Below, in pieces: positions 29,304 through 37,733 of a DNA stretch of 64,000 bases (its first letter is position 1; every line of letters starts with the position of its first letter). Source of the stretch: Actinomyces bowdenii. GTDB taxonomy: Bacteria; Actinomycetota; Actinomycetes; Actinomycetales; Actinomycetaceae. The stretch covers positions 124,001 to 188,000 of the forward strand of contig NZ_JAGFOU010000001.1 in NCBI RefSeq assembly GCF_017592395.1. Direction: 5' to 3'. The notes below the pieces were generated by a model, which saw only the letters and a list, made by a program, of their open reading frames with translations, was not told the DNA's origin and made no database searches. The position numbers were made by a program, and so were the translations under genes.

Positions 29304-31880
29304 ATGGACCCCACACCCCTGCGGCACACTGGGCCGGTGCCCCACGCGCCCCGACCCGACCTCGCCGAGCTCCTGACCTCCATCGGGGGCCGCGACGGGC
29401 GCCTGGTCCACCTGGAGCACGCCCCGGCCCGTCCGGGCCTCCAGGCCGACTGGCCCGCCTGGGCCGACCCCCGCCTCATCGCCGCCTACAAGCGCCAGCG
29501 CATCAAGCGCCCCTGGACCCACCAGGCCCGCGCCGCCCAGGCCCTCCACACCGGGCACCACACGGTCCTGGCCACCGGCACCGGCTCGGGCAAGTCCCTG
29601 GCCGCGTGGCTGCCGATCGTCTCCGACATCCTCGCCGCCCAGGACCGGGACGTGGCCCGATCCGTCGCCCCACAGCAGTCCTCCCCCGGTCCGCGAGCGC
29701 GCCCGACCGGCCCCGGGCTCGGCACCCACCGACCCACCACCCTCTACCTGGCACCCACCAAGGCCCTGGCAGCCGACCAGGATGCCGCGCTGTCCCGCCT
29801 GGTCGCCGAGCTGGAGGCGGTCCAGCGCGAGGCCGGTATCCCCGCGGGCTCCCTGCGCACGGTGCGCCCCGGCACCTGCGACGGGGACACTCCCCTGCCC
29901 GAGCGGGACTGGGCGCGCGCGCACGCCGATATCGTGCTGACCAACCCCGACTTCCTCCATTTCTCCCTGCTGCCGGGCCACGAGCGGTGGACCCGCCTGC
30001 TGCGCGGCCTGCGCTACGTGGTGGTCGATGAGTGCCACGCCTACCGGGGCGTGCTCGGCGCCCACGTCGCCCTGGTACTGCGCCGCCTCCTGCGCCTGGC
30101 CCGCCGCCTGCAGCGCGGCCCGGGCCCAACGGTGCTGTGCGCCTCCGCGACAGCAGCCGAGCCGGCCCTGACCGCGGCCCGTCTCATCGGCGTGGAGCCC
30201 GGGGCCGTCACCGCGGTCACTGAGGACGGCGCCCCCGCCGGGGAGCGGACCCTGGCCCTGTGGCAGCCCGCGCTGCGCGACCCCTGGCTGATCCAGGAGC
30301 CCTCCCCTGAGGGCGCCCCCGGGCCCAACCCCGAGGAGGATCCCTCGGCCCGCCGCTCGGCGGTCATCGAGGCCTCCGAGCTGCTCGTGGACATGCTGGC
30401 CGCAGGGGCGCGCAGCCTGGTCTTCGTGCGGTCCCGGCGCAGCGCCGAGGCGGTCGCCGAACACGCGCGCAGGGTGCTGGGGCGCTCCCTCCCCGAGCTG
30501 GCCGACACCGTGGCCGCCTACCGGGGCGGCTACCTGCCCGAGGAGCGCCGCGCCCTGGAGGCCTCGCTGCGCGCCGGGCGCCTGCGCGGCCTGGCCACCA
30601 CCAATGCCCTGGAGATGGGCATCGACGTGGCCGGGCTGGACGCCGTGCTCATCGCGGGCTGGCCCGGCACGCGCGCCTCACTCAACCAGCAGGCGGGCCG
30701 GGCGGGGCGCGCCGGGGGCCGCGGCCTGGCCGTGCTCATCGCCTCGGACAACCCCCTGGACGCCTACCTGGTGCGCCATCCCGAGGCGGTCATGGCCGCC
30801 CCGGAGGCCACGGTCTTCGATCCCTCCAACCCCTATTTGCTGGCCCCGCACCTGTGCTCCGCTGCCTCCGAGTCGCCCCTGCGCCAGGAGGACCTGGCCC
30901 TGTTCGGCCTGCCGGACGACTCCCTGCTGGTCGAGCTGGAGCAGCGCGGCGCCCTGCGGCACCGCCCAAGCGGCTGGTTCTGGAACACCCACCTGCCCGG
31001 CCGCCCCCAGGACCTGACCTCCCTGCGCGGGGAGGGTCCGGGGCCGGTGGCGGTCGTCGAGGCCGGCACCGGCGCCGTCGTGGGCACGGTCGACGGGGCG
31101 GCGGCGGAGTCCACGGTCCACCCCGGCGCGGTCTACATCCACCAGGGGAGGGTCTTCGTCGTCGAGGAGCTGACCGAGGAGGCGGCCCTCGTGCGCGCTC
31201 GAGCCGCCGTGGACTACCGCACGCGGGCCCGCTCCCACTCCAGCGTGCGCATCCTGGCCGAGCGCCAGCACCAGGACTGGGGCGCGGGGGTGGGCTGGTC
31301 CTTCGGCTCGGTGGAGGTCACCAGTCAGGTCACGGGCTACACGCGCATGGCCCTGCCGGGGATGGAGGTGGTCTCCTCCCACACCCTGGACCTGCCCGAG
31401 CATGTCCTGCCCACCGCCGCCGTGTGGTGGACCATCCCCCTGGAGGCCTGCCGTGAGGCCGGCCTGGAGCCATCGGCACTGCCGGGGGCGCTGCACGCCG
31501 CCGAGCACGCCTCGATCGGCCTGCTGCCCCTCCTGGCCACCTGCGACCGGTGGGACCTTGGCGGGCTGTCCACCCAGACGCACCCCCAGACCGGCGAGCC
31601 CACCGTGTTCATCCACGACGGCCACGCCGGCGGTGCGGGCTTCGCCGAGCGGGGCTTCCGGGCGGGGCGGCAGTGGCTGGCGGCGACCCTGGCCGCCATT
31701 GAGGATTGCGGCTGCGCCTCGGGCTGCCCCGGCTGCGTGCAGTCCCCCAAATGCGGCAACAACAACGAGCCCCTGGACAAGGCCGGGGCGGCGGCCCTCC
31801 TGCGCCTCCTGCTGGCCGCCGCCCCCCGCGGAGCCGGGGCGCCGCCCCAGCCCGGGCAGAGCGGGGAGCCCGCTCAGTGA
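29304..31880 (+). CDS. DEAD/DEAH-box helicase with DUF1998-type Zn-binding C-terminus (Rv3649/MrfA-like)
   Basis: 858 aa from ATG 29304. Helicase motifs in order: Q-motif region RPWTHQARAAQ, Walker A ATGTGSGKS, motif Ia YLAPTKALAADQ, DECHAYRG (DExH), ASATAAEP (SAT), and the second RecA domain with EERRALEASLRAGRLRGLATTNALEMGIDVAGLD and NQQAGRAGRAGGRG. The C-terminus carries CGCASGCPGCVQSPKCG, the four-cysteine site found in MrfA, a DNA repair helicase of Bacillus, and its relatives. It is the helicase of the conserved helicase/secretion neighbourhood seen beside Tad genes in mycobacteria (Rv3649). Probable role: repair of crosslink-type DNA damage. Confidence 0.9.
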   Translation: MDPTPLRHTGPVPHAPRPDLAELLTSIGGRDGRLVHLEHAPARPGLQADWPAWADPRLIAAYKRQRIKRPWTHQARAAQALHTGHHTVLATGTGSGKSLAAWLPIVSDILAAQDRDVARSVAPQQSSPGPRARPTGPGLGTHRPTTLYLAPTKALAADQDAALSRLVAELEAVQREAGIPAGSLRTVRPGTCDGDTPLPERDWARAHADIVLTNPDFLHFSLLPGHERWTRLLRGLRYVVVDECHAYRGVLGAHVALVLRRLLRLARRLQRGPGPTVLCASATAAEPALTAARLIGVEPGAVTAVTEDGAPAGERTLALWQPALRDPWLIQEPSPEGAPGPNPEEDPSARRSAVIEASELLVDMLAAGARSLVFVRSRRSAEAVAEHARRVLGRSLPELADTVAAYRGGYLPEERRALEASLRAGRLRGLATTNALEMGIDVAGLDAVLIAGWPGTRASLNQQAGRAGRAGGRGLAVLIASDNPLDAYLVRHPEAVMAAPEATVFDPSNPYLLAPHLCSAASESPLRQEDLALFGLPDDSLLVELEQRGALRHRPSGWFWNTHLPGRPQDLTSLRGEGPGPVAVVEAGTGAVVGTVDGAAAESTVHPGAVYIHQGRVFVVEELTEEAALVRARAAVDYRTRARSHSSVRILAERQHQDWGAGVGWSFGSVEVTSQVTGYTRMALPGMEVVSSHTLDLPEHVLPTAAVWWTIPLEACREAGLEPSALPGALHAAEHASIGLLPLLATCDRWDLGGLSTQTHPQTGEPTVFIHDGHAGGAGFAERGFRAGRQWLAATLAAIEDCGCASGCPGCVQSPKCGNNNEPLDKAGAAALLRLLLAAAPRGAGAPPQPGQSGEPAQ

Positions 31881-31905
31881 CCACCCAGCGCCGTCGCCCC
31901 TGGTG

Positions 31906-32000
31906 CTGCACATCTTCAGCCCGGCCCGGGTCTCATCACTGGCGGGATTCTGCGGAAAGGGCGGGACCGGTGGGTGGATCGGGGCGTGAAGATGTGCAAC
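31906..32000 (+). repeat. 95-bp imperfect palindromic repeat, copy B
   Basis: Ends CTGCACATCTTC (31906-31917) and GAAGATGTGCAAC (31988-32000) are inverted over 11-12 bp and enclose 70 bp. Size and ends match copy A at 5309-5403. It begins 25 bp after the helicase stop, so both copies follow the 3-prime end of a gene in the same relative orientation. Confidence 0.6.
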
Positions 32001-32277
32001 GGGGGATGCGCGGCCGCGCCGGTCTGCTCCTTACCCCGGCCCCAGGCCGATCCACCGCAGAGGCCGGCCTGCTCCCACTGGAGGCCCCATCGCCCGCGGT
32101 GGTCGACAAGGCCGGTGCAGGGCTCAGCCGGTCGAGGCCGTGGTGGTCACCATAACGGCTGTCGTCGTCACTTCGATCACAGCGCAGAGCTCGCGCACGG
32201 TCGTTGGCAGGAGCCGCCCCCCGCAGGAGGAGCACTGCATGATGCCGCCCCGTTGCCCTCACACGACGTCATGCTGC

Positions 32278-32283
32278 TAGGTT
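32278..32283 (+). promoter_or_regulatory. Extended -10 element of the ABC exporter, leaderless start
   Basis: TGCTAGGTT contains an extended -10 (TGC then TAGGTT at 32278-32283), ending 7 nt before the GTG start at 32291. A TTGCCC at 32253-32258 could serve as a weak -35 with a 19-bp spacer. There is no Shine-Dalgarno site, which fits a leaderless message. Confidence 0.45.
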
Positions 32284-32290
32284 CGCGCTC

Positions 32291-34024
32291 GTGCTCATAC
32301 CACTGCTGCGCACCCATCTGCGCCCCTACACCGGCATCCTCCTGGGCGTCCTGGTCCTCCAGTTCACCCAGGTGATGGCCTCCCTCTACCTACCCACCCT
32401 CAATGCGGACATCATCGACAAGGGCGTGGCCACCGGGGACACCGCCTACATCTGGCGCACCGGCGGGCTCATGCTGGCGGTCAGCCTCGCCCAGGGCGTC
32501 TTCACCGTGCTGGCCACCTGGCTGGCGGCACGCGCCGCCATGGGCGTGGGCCGGGACCTGCGCGCCGAGGTCTTCGACCGGGTGAGCTCCTTCTCGGAGC
32601 GGGAGATCTCCGCCTTCGGCGCGGGCTCCCTCATCACCCGCAACACCAATGACGTCCAGCAGGTCCAGATGCTGGTGATGATGAGCTGCACCATGCTGGT
32701 GACCGCCCCGGTCATGGCCGTGGGCGGGATCATCATGGCGGTGACCCGGGCCCCCAGCCTGTCCTGGCTCATCGCCGTCTCGGTGCCCACGCTGCTGATC
32801 GCCGTGGGCCTCATCGTGCGCCGCATGGTGCCCCTGTTCCGCTCCTACCAGGACCGGCTCGACGCCATCAACCGGGTCCTGCGCGAGCAGCTGACCGGCA
32901 TCCGCGTGGTGCGCGCCTTCGTGCGCGAGCAGGCCGAGGCCGAGCGCTTCGGGGGAGCCAACCACGGCATCGCCTGGGTGGGCGAGCGCGTGGGCCGCCT
33001 CTTCGTGCTGCTCTTCCCACTGGTGCTGCTCATCCTGGATGTCACGATCGTGGGGGTCATCTGGTTCGGCGGCCACCAGGTGGGCGACGGCACCGTGGAG
33101 GTGGGGGTGCTCATCGCCTTCATGACCTACCTCATGCAGATCCTCATGGGCATCCTCATGGCCAGCTTCATGACCATCCTCATCCCGCGCGCCTCGGTGT
33201 GCGCCGAGCGCATCAGCGAGGTCCTGGCCACCGACCCGTCCCTGACGGTGGCCGACCGGCCCGTCACCGATTTCCCCGACCCCGGGGCTGTGGAGCTGCG
33301 CGGGGTCTCCTTCTCCTACCCCGACGCCGAGGCGAGCGTCCTGGAGGACCTCAGCTTCACCATCCCGCGCGGCTCGACGACGGCGATCGTGGGCTCGACC
33401 GGCTCGGGCAAGTCCACGGTGGTCACCCTGCTGGCCCGGCTGCTCGACGCCACCGAGGGCCAGGTGCTCATCGGGGGCACCGACGTGCGCTCCGCAGAGC
33501 CCGAGGCCCTGTGGGCCCAGCTGGGCCTGGTGCCCCAGAAGCCCTTCCTCTTCGCCGGGACCGTGGCCTCCAACCTGCGCCTGGGGCGCGAGGAGGCCAC
33601 CGATGCCGAGCTGTGGGCGGCCCTGGAGGTCGCCCAGGCCAAGGACTTCGTATCCGCCATGGACGCAGGCCTGGAGGCGCCCATCACCCAGGGCGGCACG
33701 AATGTCTCCGGGGGGCAGCGCCAGCGCCTGGCCATCGCCCGGGCCCTGGTGCGCCGGCCCGATATCCTCATCTTCGATGACTCCTTCTCGGCCCTGGACG
33801 TGGCCACTGACGCCCGCCTGCGCGCGGCCCTGGGGCCGGCCACCGAGGGAGTGACCAAGGTGGTGGTGGCCCAGCGCATCTCCACCATCACCCAGGCCGA
33901 CCAGATCCTCGTCCTGGACGCCGGGCGCCTGGTGGGCCGCGGCACGCACAGCGAGCTGCTGGCCTCCTCCCCGGTCTACCGCGAGATCGTCACCTCCCAG
34001 CTCGGAGCGGAGGCCGCAGCATGA
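32291..34024 (+). CDS. Heterodimeric ABC exporter, subunit with degenerate catalytic site
   Basis: 577 aa half-transporter: six membrane helices followed by a nucleotide-binding domain with Walker A VGSTGSGKST, Q-loop VPQKPFLFAG, signature VSGGQRQRL, Walker B ILIFDDS and the H-loop position in VVVAQRIST. In Walker B the catalytic Glu is Asp, and the switch His is Gln. These changes mark the degenerate subunit of a heterodimeric exporter such as TM287/288. Its start GTG 32291 follows a -10 element by 7 nt. It overlaps the next gene by ATGA. The substrate (drug, lipid or peptide) cannot be told. Confidence 0.92.
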   Translation: MLIPLLRTHLRPYTGILLGVLVLQFTQVMASLYLPTLNADIIDKGVATGDTAYIWRTGGLMLAVSLAQGVFTVLATWLAARAAMGVGRDLRAEVFDRVSSFSEREISAFGAGSLITRNTNDVQQVQMLVMMSCTMLVTAPVMAVGGIIMAVTRAPSLSWLIAVSVPTLLIAVGLIVRRMVPLFRSYQDRLDAINRVLREQLTGIRVVRAFVREQAEAERFGGANHGIAWVGERVGRLFVLLFPLVLLILDVTIVGVIWFGGHQVGDGTVEVGVLIAFMTYLMQILMGILMASFMTILIPRASVCAERISEVLATDPSLTVADRPVTDFPDPGAVELRGVSFSYPDAEASVLEDLSFTIPRGSTTAIVGSTGSGKSTVVTLLARLLDATEGQVLIGGTDVRSAEPEALWAQLGLVPQKPFLFAGTVASNLRLGREEATDAELWAALEVAQAKDFVSAMDAGLEAPITQGGTNVSGGQRQRLAIARALVRRPDILIFDDSFSALDVATDARLRAALGPATEGVTKVVVAQRISTITQADQILVLDAGRLVGRGTHSELLASSPVYREIVTSQLGAEAAA

Positions 34025-36087
34025 GCGCCGTCGAGAGGAAGAACCGCGACGGGGCCACCGGAGCACCCGCCGGGAAGCCGGGCCGGGGCGCTCCCCGGGA
34101 CCCCGGCCTGAGCGAGGAGGACCTCAGGCTCGCCGCCGAGGCGCAGGCCGCCTCCGATGACTGGACCTCCGGCCCGCCCCCGGGGAGGGCCACCGCCTTC
34201 TGGCCCTCCTTCACCCGCATGGTGGGGCTCCTGGGCGCCTACCGGGGGACCCTGGCCGTCATCGCGGCGGCCTCCGTGCTCGGCGTCGTGCTGTCCGTGG
34301 CCGCCCCCAAGGTGCTGGGCAGCGCCACGAACCTCATCTTCGAGGGCGTCATCTCCTCCATGCTACCCGAGGGCACCACCAAGGAGCAGGCCGTCGAGGG
34401 CCTGCGGGCACGGGGCATGGACGACTTCGCCGCCATGCTCGAGGCCATGGAGCTCACCCCCGGGGCGGGCATCGACTTCACCCGCCTGGGCCAGACCCTC
34501 GGGCTCGTGCTGGCCCTCTACCTGGTCTCCGCCCTCCTGATGTGGCTCCAGGGATTCCTGCTCAACCGCATCACCATGAAGGCGGTCTACCGGCTGCGCA
34601 CCGCCGTGGAGGACAAGATCCACCGCCTGCCGCTGAGCTACTTCGACCAGATGCAGCGCGGCGAGCTGCTCAGCCGGGTGACCAACGACGTCGACAACAT
34701 CACCAACACCCTCCAGCAGTCCCTGTCCGGCGCGCTGACCTCCATCCTGACGGTGGTGGGCGTGCTGGGCATGATGTTCTCCATCTCCTGGAGGCTGGCG
34801 CTGGTGGCCCTCATCATCATCCCCTTGACCGGGATCGTCTTCGGGTTCATCGGCCCGCGCTCGCAGAGGGCCTTCACCCGCCAGTGGGCCCGCACCGGGC
34901 GGATCAACGCGCGCGTGGAGGAGTCCTTCTCCGGTCATGCCCTGGTGCGCGTCTACGGGCGTACCGCCTCGATGCGCGAGGCCTTCGCCCAGGAGAACGA
35001 GGAGCTCTACCGCGCGGCCCTGAGGGCCCAGTTCCTCTCGGGCATGATGATGCCGATCATGCTGGTCATCGGGAACCTGTCCTATGTGGCCATCGCCGTG
35101 GTCGGCGGGGCGATGGTGGCCTCGGGCTCCCTGCGCCTGGGGGATGTGCAGGCCTTCATCCAGTACTCCCAGCAGTTCTCCCAGCCCCTGGGCGAGCTGG
35201 GGGGCATGGCCACGGCCGTCCAGTCGGGCACCGCCAGCGCCGAGCGGGTCTTCGAGCTGCTCGACGCCGAGGAGGAGTCCCCCGACGAGCATCCCACCGA
35301 TGAGCCGGCCGGGCAGTCCGCCGGGACTGCGACCGCCGGGCCCGGCGTCATCGAGCTGGAGCATGTGCGCTTCTCCTACTCCCCGGGCACCGAGCTCATC
35401 CGCGACCTGTCCCTGCGGGTGGAGCCGGGGCAGAGCGTGGCGATCGTGGGCCCCACCGGGGCGGGCAAGACCACCCTGGTCAACCTGCTCATGCGCTTCT
35501 ACGAGATCGACGGCGGGCGCATCCTGCTCGATGGGCGGGACACGGCGCTCATGCCCCGCCAGGAGGTGCGCCGCCGCACCGGCATGGTGCTCCAGGACCC
35601 CTGGCTCTTCGAGGGCACGATCCGGGAGAACATCCGCTACGGGCGCCCGGGGGCCAGCGATGAGGAGGTCGAGGCCGCGGCGCGCGCCTGCTTCGTCGAC
35701 CACATCATCCGGGCCCTGCCCCAGGCCTATGACACGGTCCTGGATGAGGATGCGGCGAACATCTCCGCCGGCGAGCGCCAGCTGCTGACCATCGCCCGGG
35801 CCTTCGTGGCCGACCCCGCCGTGCTCATCCTCGATGAGGCGACCAGCTCGGTGGACACCCGCACCGAGCTGCTGGTCCAGCAGGCGATGAACGCGCTGCG
35901 CCGGGGCCGCACGAGCTTCATCATCGCCCACCGCCTGTCCACCATCCGCGATGCCGACCTCATCCTGGTCATGGAGCACGGGGACATCGTGGAGCAGGGC
36001 AGCCATGCCGAGCTGCTGGAGCGCGACGGGGCCTACGCCCGCCTCCATGCCAGCCAGTTCGCTGAGGGCGCCGCGCCCGAGGGCTGA
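34021..36087 (+). CDS. Heterodimeric ABC exporter, catalytically complete subunit
   Basis: 688 aa half-transporter with a ~60-residue charged N-terminal extension and an extra ~40-residue loop between the first two membrane helices (LPEGTTKEQAVEGLRARGMDD). The nucleotide-binding domain has Walker A VGPTGAGKTT, signature ISAGERQLL, Walker B VLILDEATSSVD with the catalytic Glu and the switch His in IIAHRLST. Its signature is SAGE rather than SGGQ. Paired with the upstream subunit this gives one complete site (this Walker A/B with the partner SGGQ) and one degenerate site. Translationally coupled to the upstream gene. Confidence 0.92.
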   Translation: MSAVERKNRDGATGAPAGKPGRGAPRDPGLSEEDLRLAAEAQAASDDWTSGPPPGRATAFWPSFTRMVGLLGAYRGTLAVIAAASVLGVVLSVAAPKVLGSATNLIFEGVISSMLPEGTTKEQAVEGLRARGMDDFAAMLEAMELTPGAGIDFTRLGQTLGLVLALYLVSALLMWLQGFLLNRITMKAVYRLRTAVEDKIHRLPLSYFDQMQRGELLSRVTNDVDNITNTLQQSLSGALTSILTVVGVLGMMFSISWRLALVALIIIPLTGIVFGFIGPRSQRAFTRQWARTGRINARVEESFSGHALVRVYGRTASMREAFAQENEELYRAALRAQFLSGMMMPIMLVIGNLSYVAIAVVGGAMVASGSLRLGDVQAFIQYSQQFSQPLGELGGMATAVQSGTASAERVFELLDAEEESPDEHPTDEPAGQSAGTATAGPGVIELEHVRFSYSPGTELIRDLSLRVEPGQSVAIVGPTGAGKTTLVNLLMRFYEIDGGRILLDGRDTALMPRQEVRRRTGMVLQDPWLFEGTIRENIRYGRPGASDEEVEAAARACFVDHIIRALPQAYDTVLDEDAANISAGERQLLTIARAFVADPAVLILDEATSSVDTRTELLVQQAMNALRRGRTSFIIAHRLSTIRDADLILVMEHGDIVEQGSHAELLERDGAYARLHASQFAEGAAPEG

Positions 36088-36131
36088 GGGGCGCCGGCCC
36101 CTCCCGGCGCGATCCTGCGGCCCGAGGCATC

Positions 36132-36170
36132 GGGGCGCCTTCCGCGAATGCGGCTGGCGGGAGGCGCCCC
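36132..36170. terminator. Hairpin between the convergent ABC exporter and Tad pilin genes
   Basis: GGGGCGCCT (36132-36140) pairs with AGGCGCCCC (36162-36170), with an inner CCGC-GAAT-GCGG stem. It lies in the 102-bp gap between convergent genes and can serve both. Confidence 0.55.
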
Positions 36171-36189
36171 GCACGCCTGGTGCGCCCCG

Positions 36190-36684
36190 TCAGGGCAGGG
36201 GATTGACCGGGCCGGCCCGGGCACTGGCCCCCGCCTGCCGGGCCAGCCCCAGGATCCTGACCGGGACGACGACGTCGACGCTCACGTCCTCGCCGCTGAT
36301 CCGGCAGGAGGTGAGGCGGGCGCCATTGGCCCGGGCGACGCGCTCAGCGGTGGCGCAGGGATCCCCCGGTGCGAGCACGGAGCTCAGCGCCGTGGCTCCC
36401 GCCAGGGCCGCGAGGTCGGCGGCCGAGCGCGCCCGCCCGGAGGCGCCCTGGGCCTGGATGAGGCCGATGGCGCCCAGGCCCAGGCTGAGCGCCACGGCGA
36501 TGATGGCCAGGGCCATGACCGTGCCCGCGCCCGTCTCATCCCCGTCCGGGCGCCGGGTCAGGCACCGGATCGGGCGCCCCCGCGGCTGGACCGGGCGCTC
36601 GGCGCCCTGCCCTGCCGGATCCGGTCCGGCCGGGTCATTCGCGGCCAGGCGGGGATGGGGCGCGCGGGAGCGTGCCGCACTCAT
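36190..36684 (-). CDS. TadE-like minor pilin/secretion protein (helicase/secretion-neighbourhood type, Rv3654c-like)
   Basis: 164 aa from ATG 36684, overlapping the previous stop by ATGA. An Arg/Pro-rich N-terminus is followed by GDETGAGTVMALAIIAVALSLGLGAIGL, a single membrane helix preceded by the GAGT signature, then QAQGASGRARSAADLAALAGATAL, typical of Tad-associated pseudopilins. The C-terminal ~70 residues are a small domain with a Cys pair (GDPCATAER, RLTSCRIS). It matches the TadE-like protein of the helicase/secretion neighbourhood in mycobacteria. Last gene of the flp-TadE-TadE operon; likely a minor subunit of the pilus. Confidence 0.85.
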   Translation of the reverse strand: MSAARSRAPHPRLAANDPAGPDPAGQGAERPVQPRGRPIRCLTRRPDGDETGAGTVMALAIIAVALSLGLGAIGLIQAQGASGRARSAADLAALAGATALSSVLAPGDPCATAERVARANGARLTSCRISGEDVSVDVVVPVRILGLARQAGASARAGPVNPLP

Positions 36685-37094
36685 GGGGAGCTCGGCTCGG
36701 TGTAGGCGCAGGCCCGTGCCCGGGCGTGCAGGCCCAGGCCGCCCAGGGGCCCGGGCACGGGGCGTGAGACGCTCACGCAGGTCAGCTCCCCGGCCTCCAC
36801 CCCCACGCTCACGGGCCCGGCGATCCGGCTGGCGGCGCCGGCGTAGTCCTGGTCGCCGATGGCGGCCTGGCGGGCGGCCGCCCGGGCGGCATCGGCCACC
36901 CGCAGCTGGGTCAGGCCCGCGCTGATGGCGGCCAGCACCAGCAGCAGGACGAGGACGACTGCGGGCAGGCAGACGGCGATCTCGGCGGTGACCATCCCCG
37001 CCTCGCCCGAGCCTCTGCGGGAACGGGCGGGACGGGGCCTGGCGGGCCCAGGGCGGGGGACTGCGCACCCGCCTGGTGCGGGGCGGCCGCACAT
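36681..37094 (-). CDS. TadE-family pilus protein (Rv3655c-like)
   Basis: 137 aa from ATG 37094, which shares one base with the pilin stop (TGATG). EAGMVTAEIAVCLPAVVLVLLLVLAAI is a classic TadE N-terminal segment: charged residues, MVTAE with the Glu at +5 that pilin helices need, then a membrane helix. The rest is a short external domain with Cys in ELTCVSVSRPV and ARACAYTE. TadE proteins are minor pilins processed by the prepilin peptidase; none is encoded in this window. It lies between the flp and the second TadE-like gene, in tight overlap. Confidence 0.87.
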   Translation of the reverse strand: MCGRPAPGGCAVPRPGPARPRPARSRRGSGEAGMVTAEIAVCLPAVVLVLLLVLAAISAGLTQLRVADAARAAARQAAIGDQDYAGAASRIAGPVSVGVEAGELTCVSVSRPVPGPLGGLGLHARARACAYTEPSSP

Positions 37095-37300
37095 CACACC
37101 GACAGCGCGGACTCGATGATGGACTGGAGCATGCCGGTCAGGCTGCCGGACCTGATGAGTGCCAGCAGCAGGCCCGCGAAGGCGGCCGCCGCCAGGGTGC
37201 CGATGGCGTACTCGGCTGTGGCCATGCCCTCCTCGGCCGACAGGTCCGTGCTGCGGCCCAGGATCATGCAGGTGCGCAGGGAGCGCAGGGTGTTCCTCAT
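37094..37300 (-). CDS. Flp-type major pilin (DUF4244, Rv3656c-like)
   Basis: 68 aa from ATG 37300, with GGAGGAG 6 nt upstream. After a basic N-terminus (MRNTLRSLRTCMILGRSTDL) comes SAEEG-MATAEYAIGTLAAAAFAGLLLALIRSG. Cleavage by the prepilin peptidase after Gly would give MATAEYA with Glu at +5, as in Flp pilins. The mature helix is short. It is the first gene of the pilin operon, the expected most highly expressed one, with the shared Tad upstream element 110 bp before it. Confidence 0.88.
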   Translation of the reverse strand: MRNTLRSLRTCMILGRSTDLSAEEGMATAEYAIGTLAAAAFAGLLLALIRSGSLTGMLQSIIESALSV

Positions 37301-37733
37301 GGGGGTCTCCTCCCCGATCATGGGGCCCGCTGCTGCCGGGCCCCAGCGGGCGCCCTGCCCGCAGGCCCAGGCTCGCCCAGGCGGGTCCTCCCCGCTGAGC
37401 GGCCGCTCGGCCCTGTGGAGGAGCCCTGCAATCGGCCGCTTGTGGAGCACGGCGCTCCAACACGCCTTCGACCGCCCCGGCGACCGCCCGGCCGATGGCG
37501 CCGTCGGCCGCCCTATCGATCCGCCGTCAGCCCTCCCCGGCTGCGGGCCTCAGCGCCGGCCCACCGCGCCTTCCCGGCAGGCCGGGCCATCAGATCGCCG
37601 GCCCTGGCCCGCCATCCCGGGGCACTGCGCCTCCCCCGGGCACAGGCTCAGCCCAACCGGCCCAGCCGCTCCGTGGGCCCGTGATGCGGCGCCACCATCG
37701 CGGGCAGCATGCCGGCGCAGTGGTGGCGGCTGC
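37301..37733. other. Upstream region of the pilin operon
   Basis: About 430 bp between the DUF1501 stop and the pilin start. It contains the shared Tad element at 37411-37453. The remainder (37460-37730) shows no supported gene and no obvious structure. Confidence 0.5.
37411..37453 (-). promoter_or_regulatory. Shared Tad upstream element, copy at the flp pilin gene
   Basis: A 43-bp block reading on the minus strand GCCGTGCTCCACA, then about 20 bp, then GGCTCCTCCACAGGG. It aligns with 11564-11607 upstream of tadZ with a few substitutions and single-base indels. The 13-bp upstream half is identical in both copies. It stands 110 bp before the pilin start codon. Confidence 0.6.

Larger units (their letters stand above)
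31881..32290. other. Intergenic region between the helicase and the ABC exporter
   Basis: About 410 bp. It holds repeat copy B at 31906-32000 and, at its right end, the leaderless promoter of the ABC exporter. Between 32001 and 32270 I see no supported gene. Confidence 0.5.
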
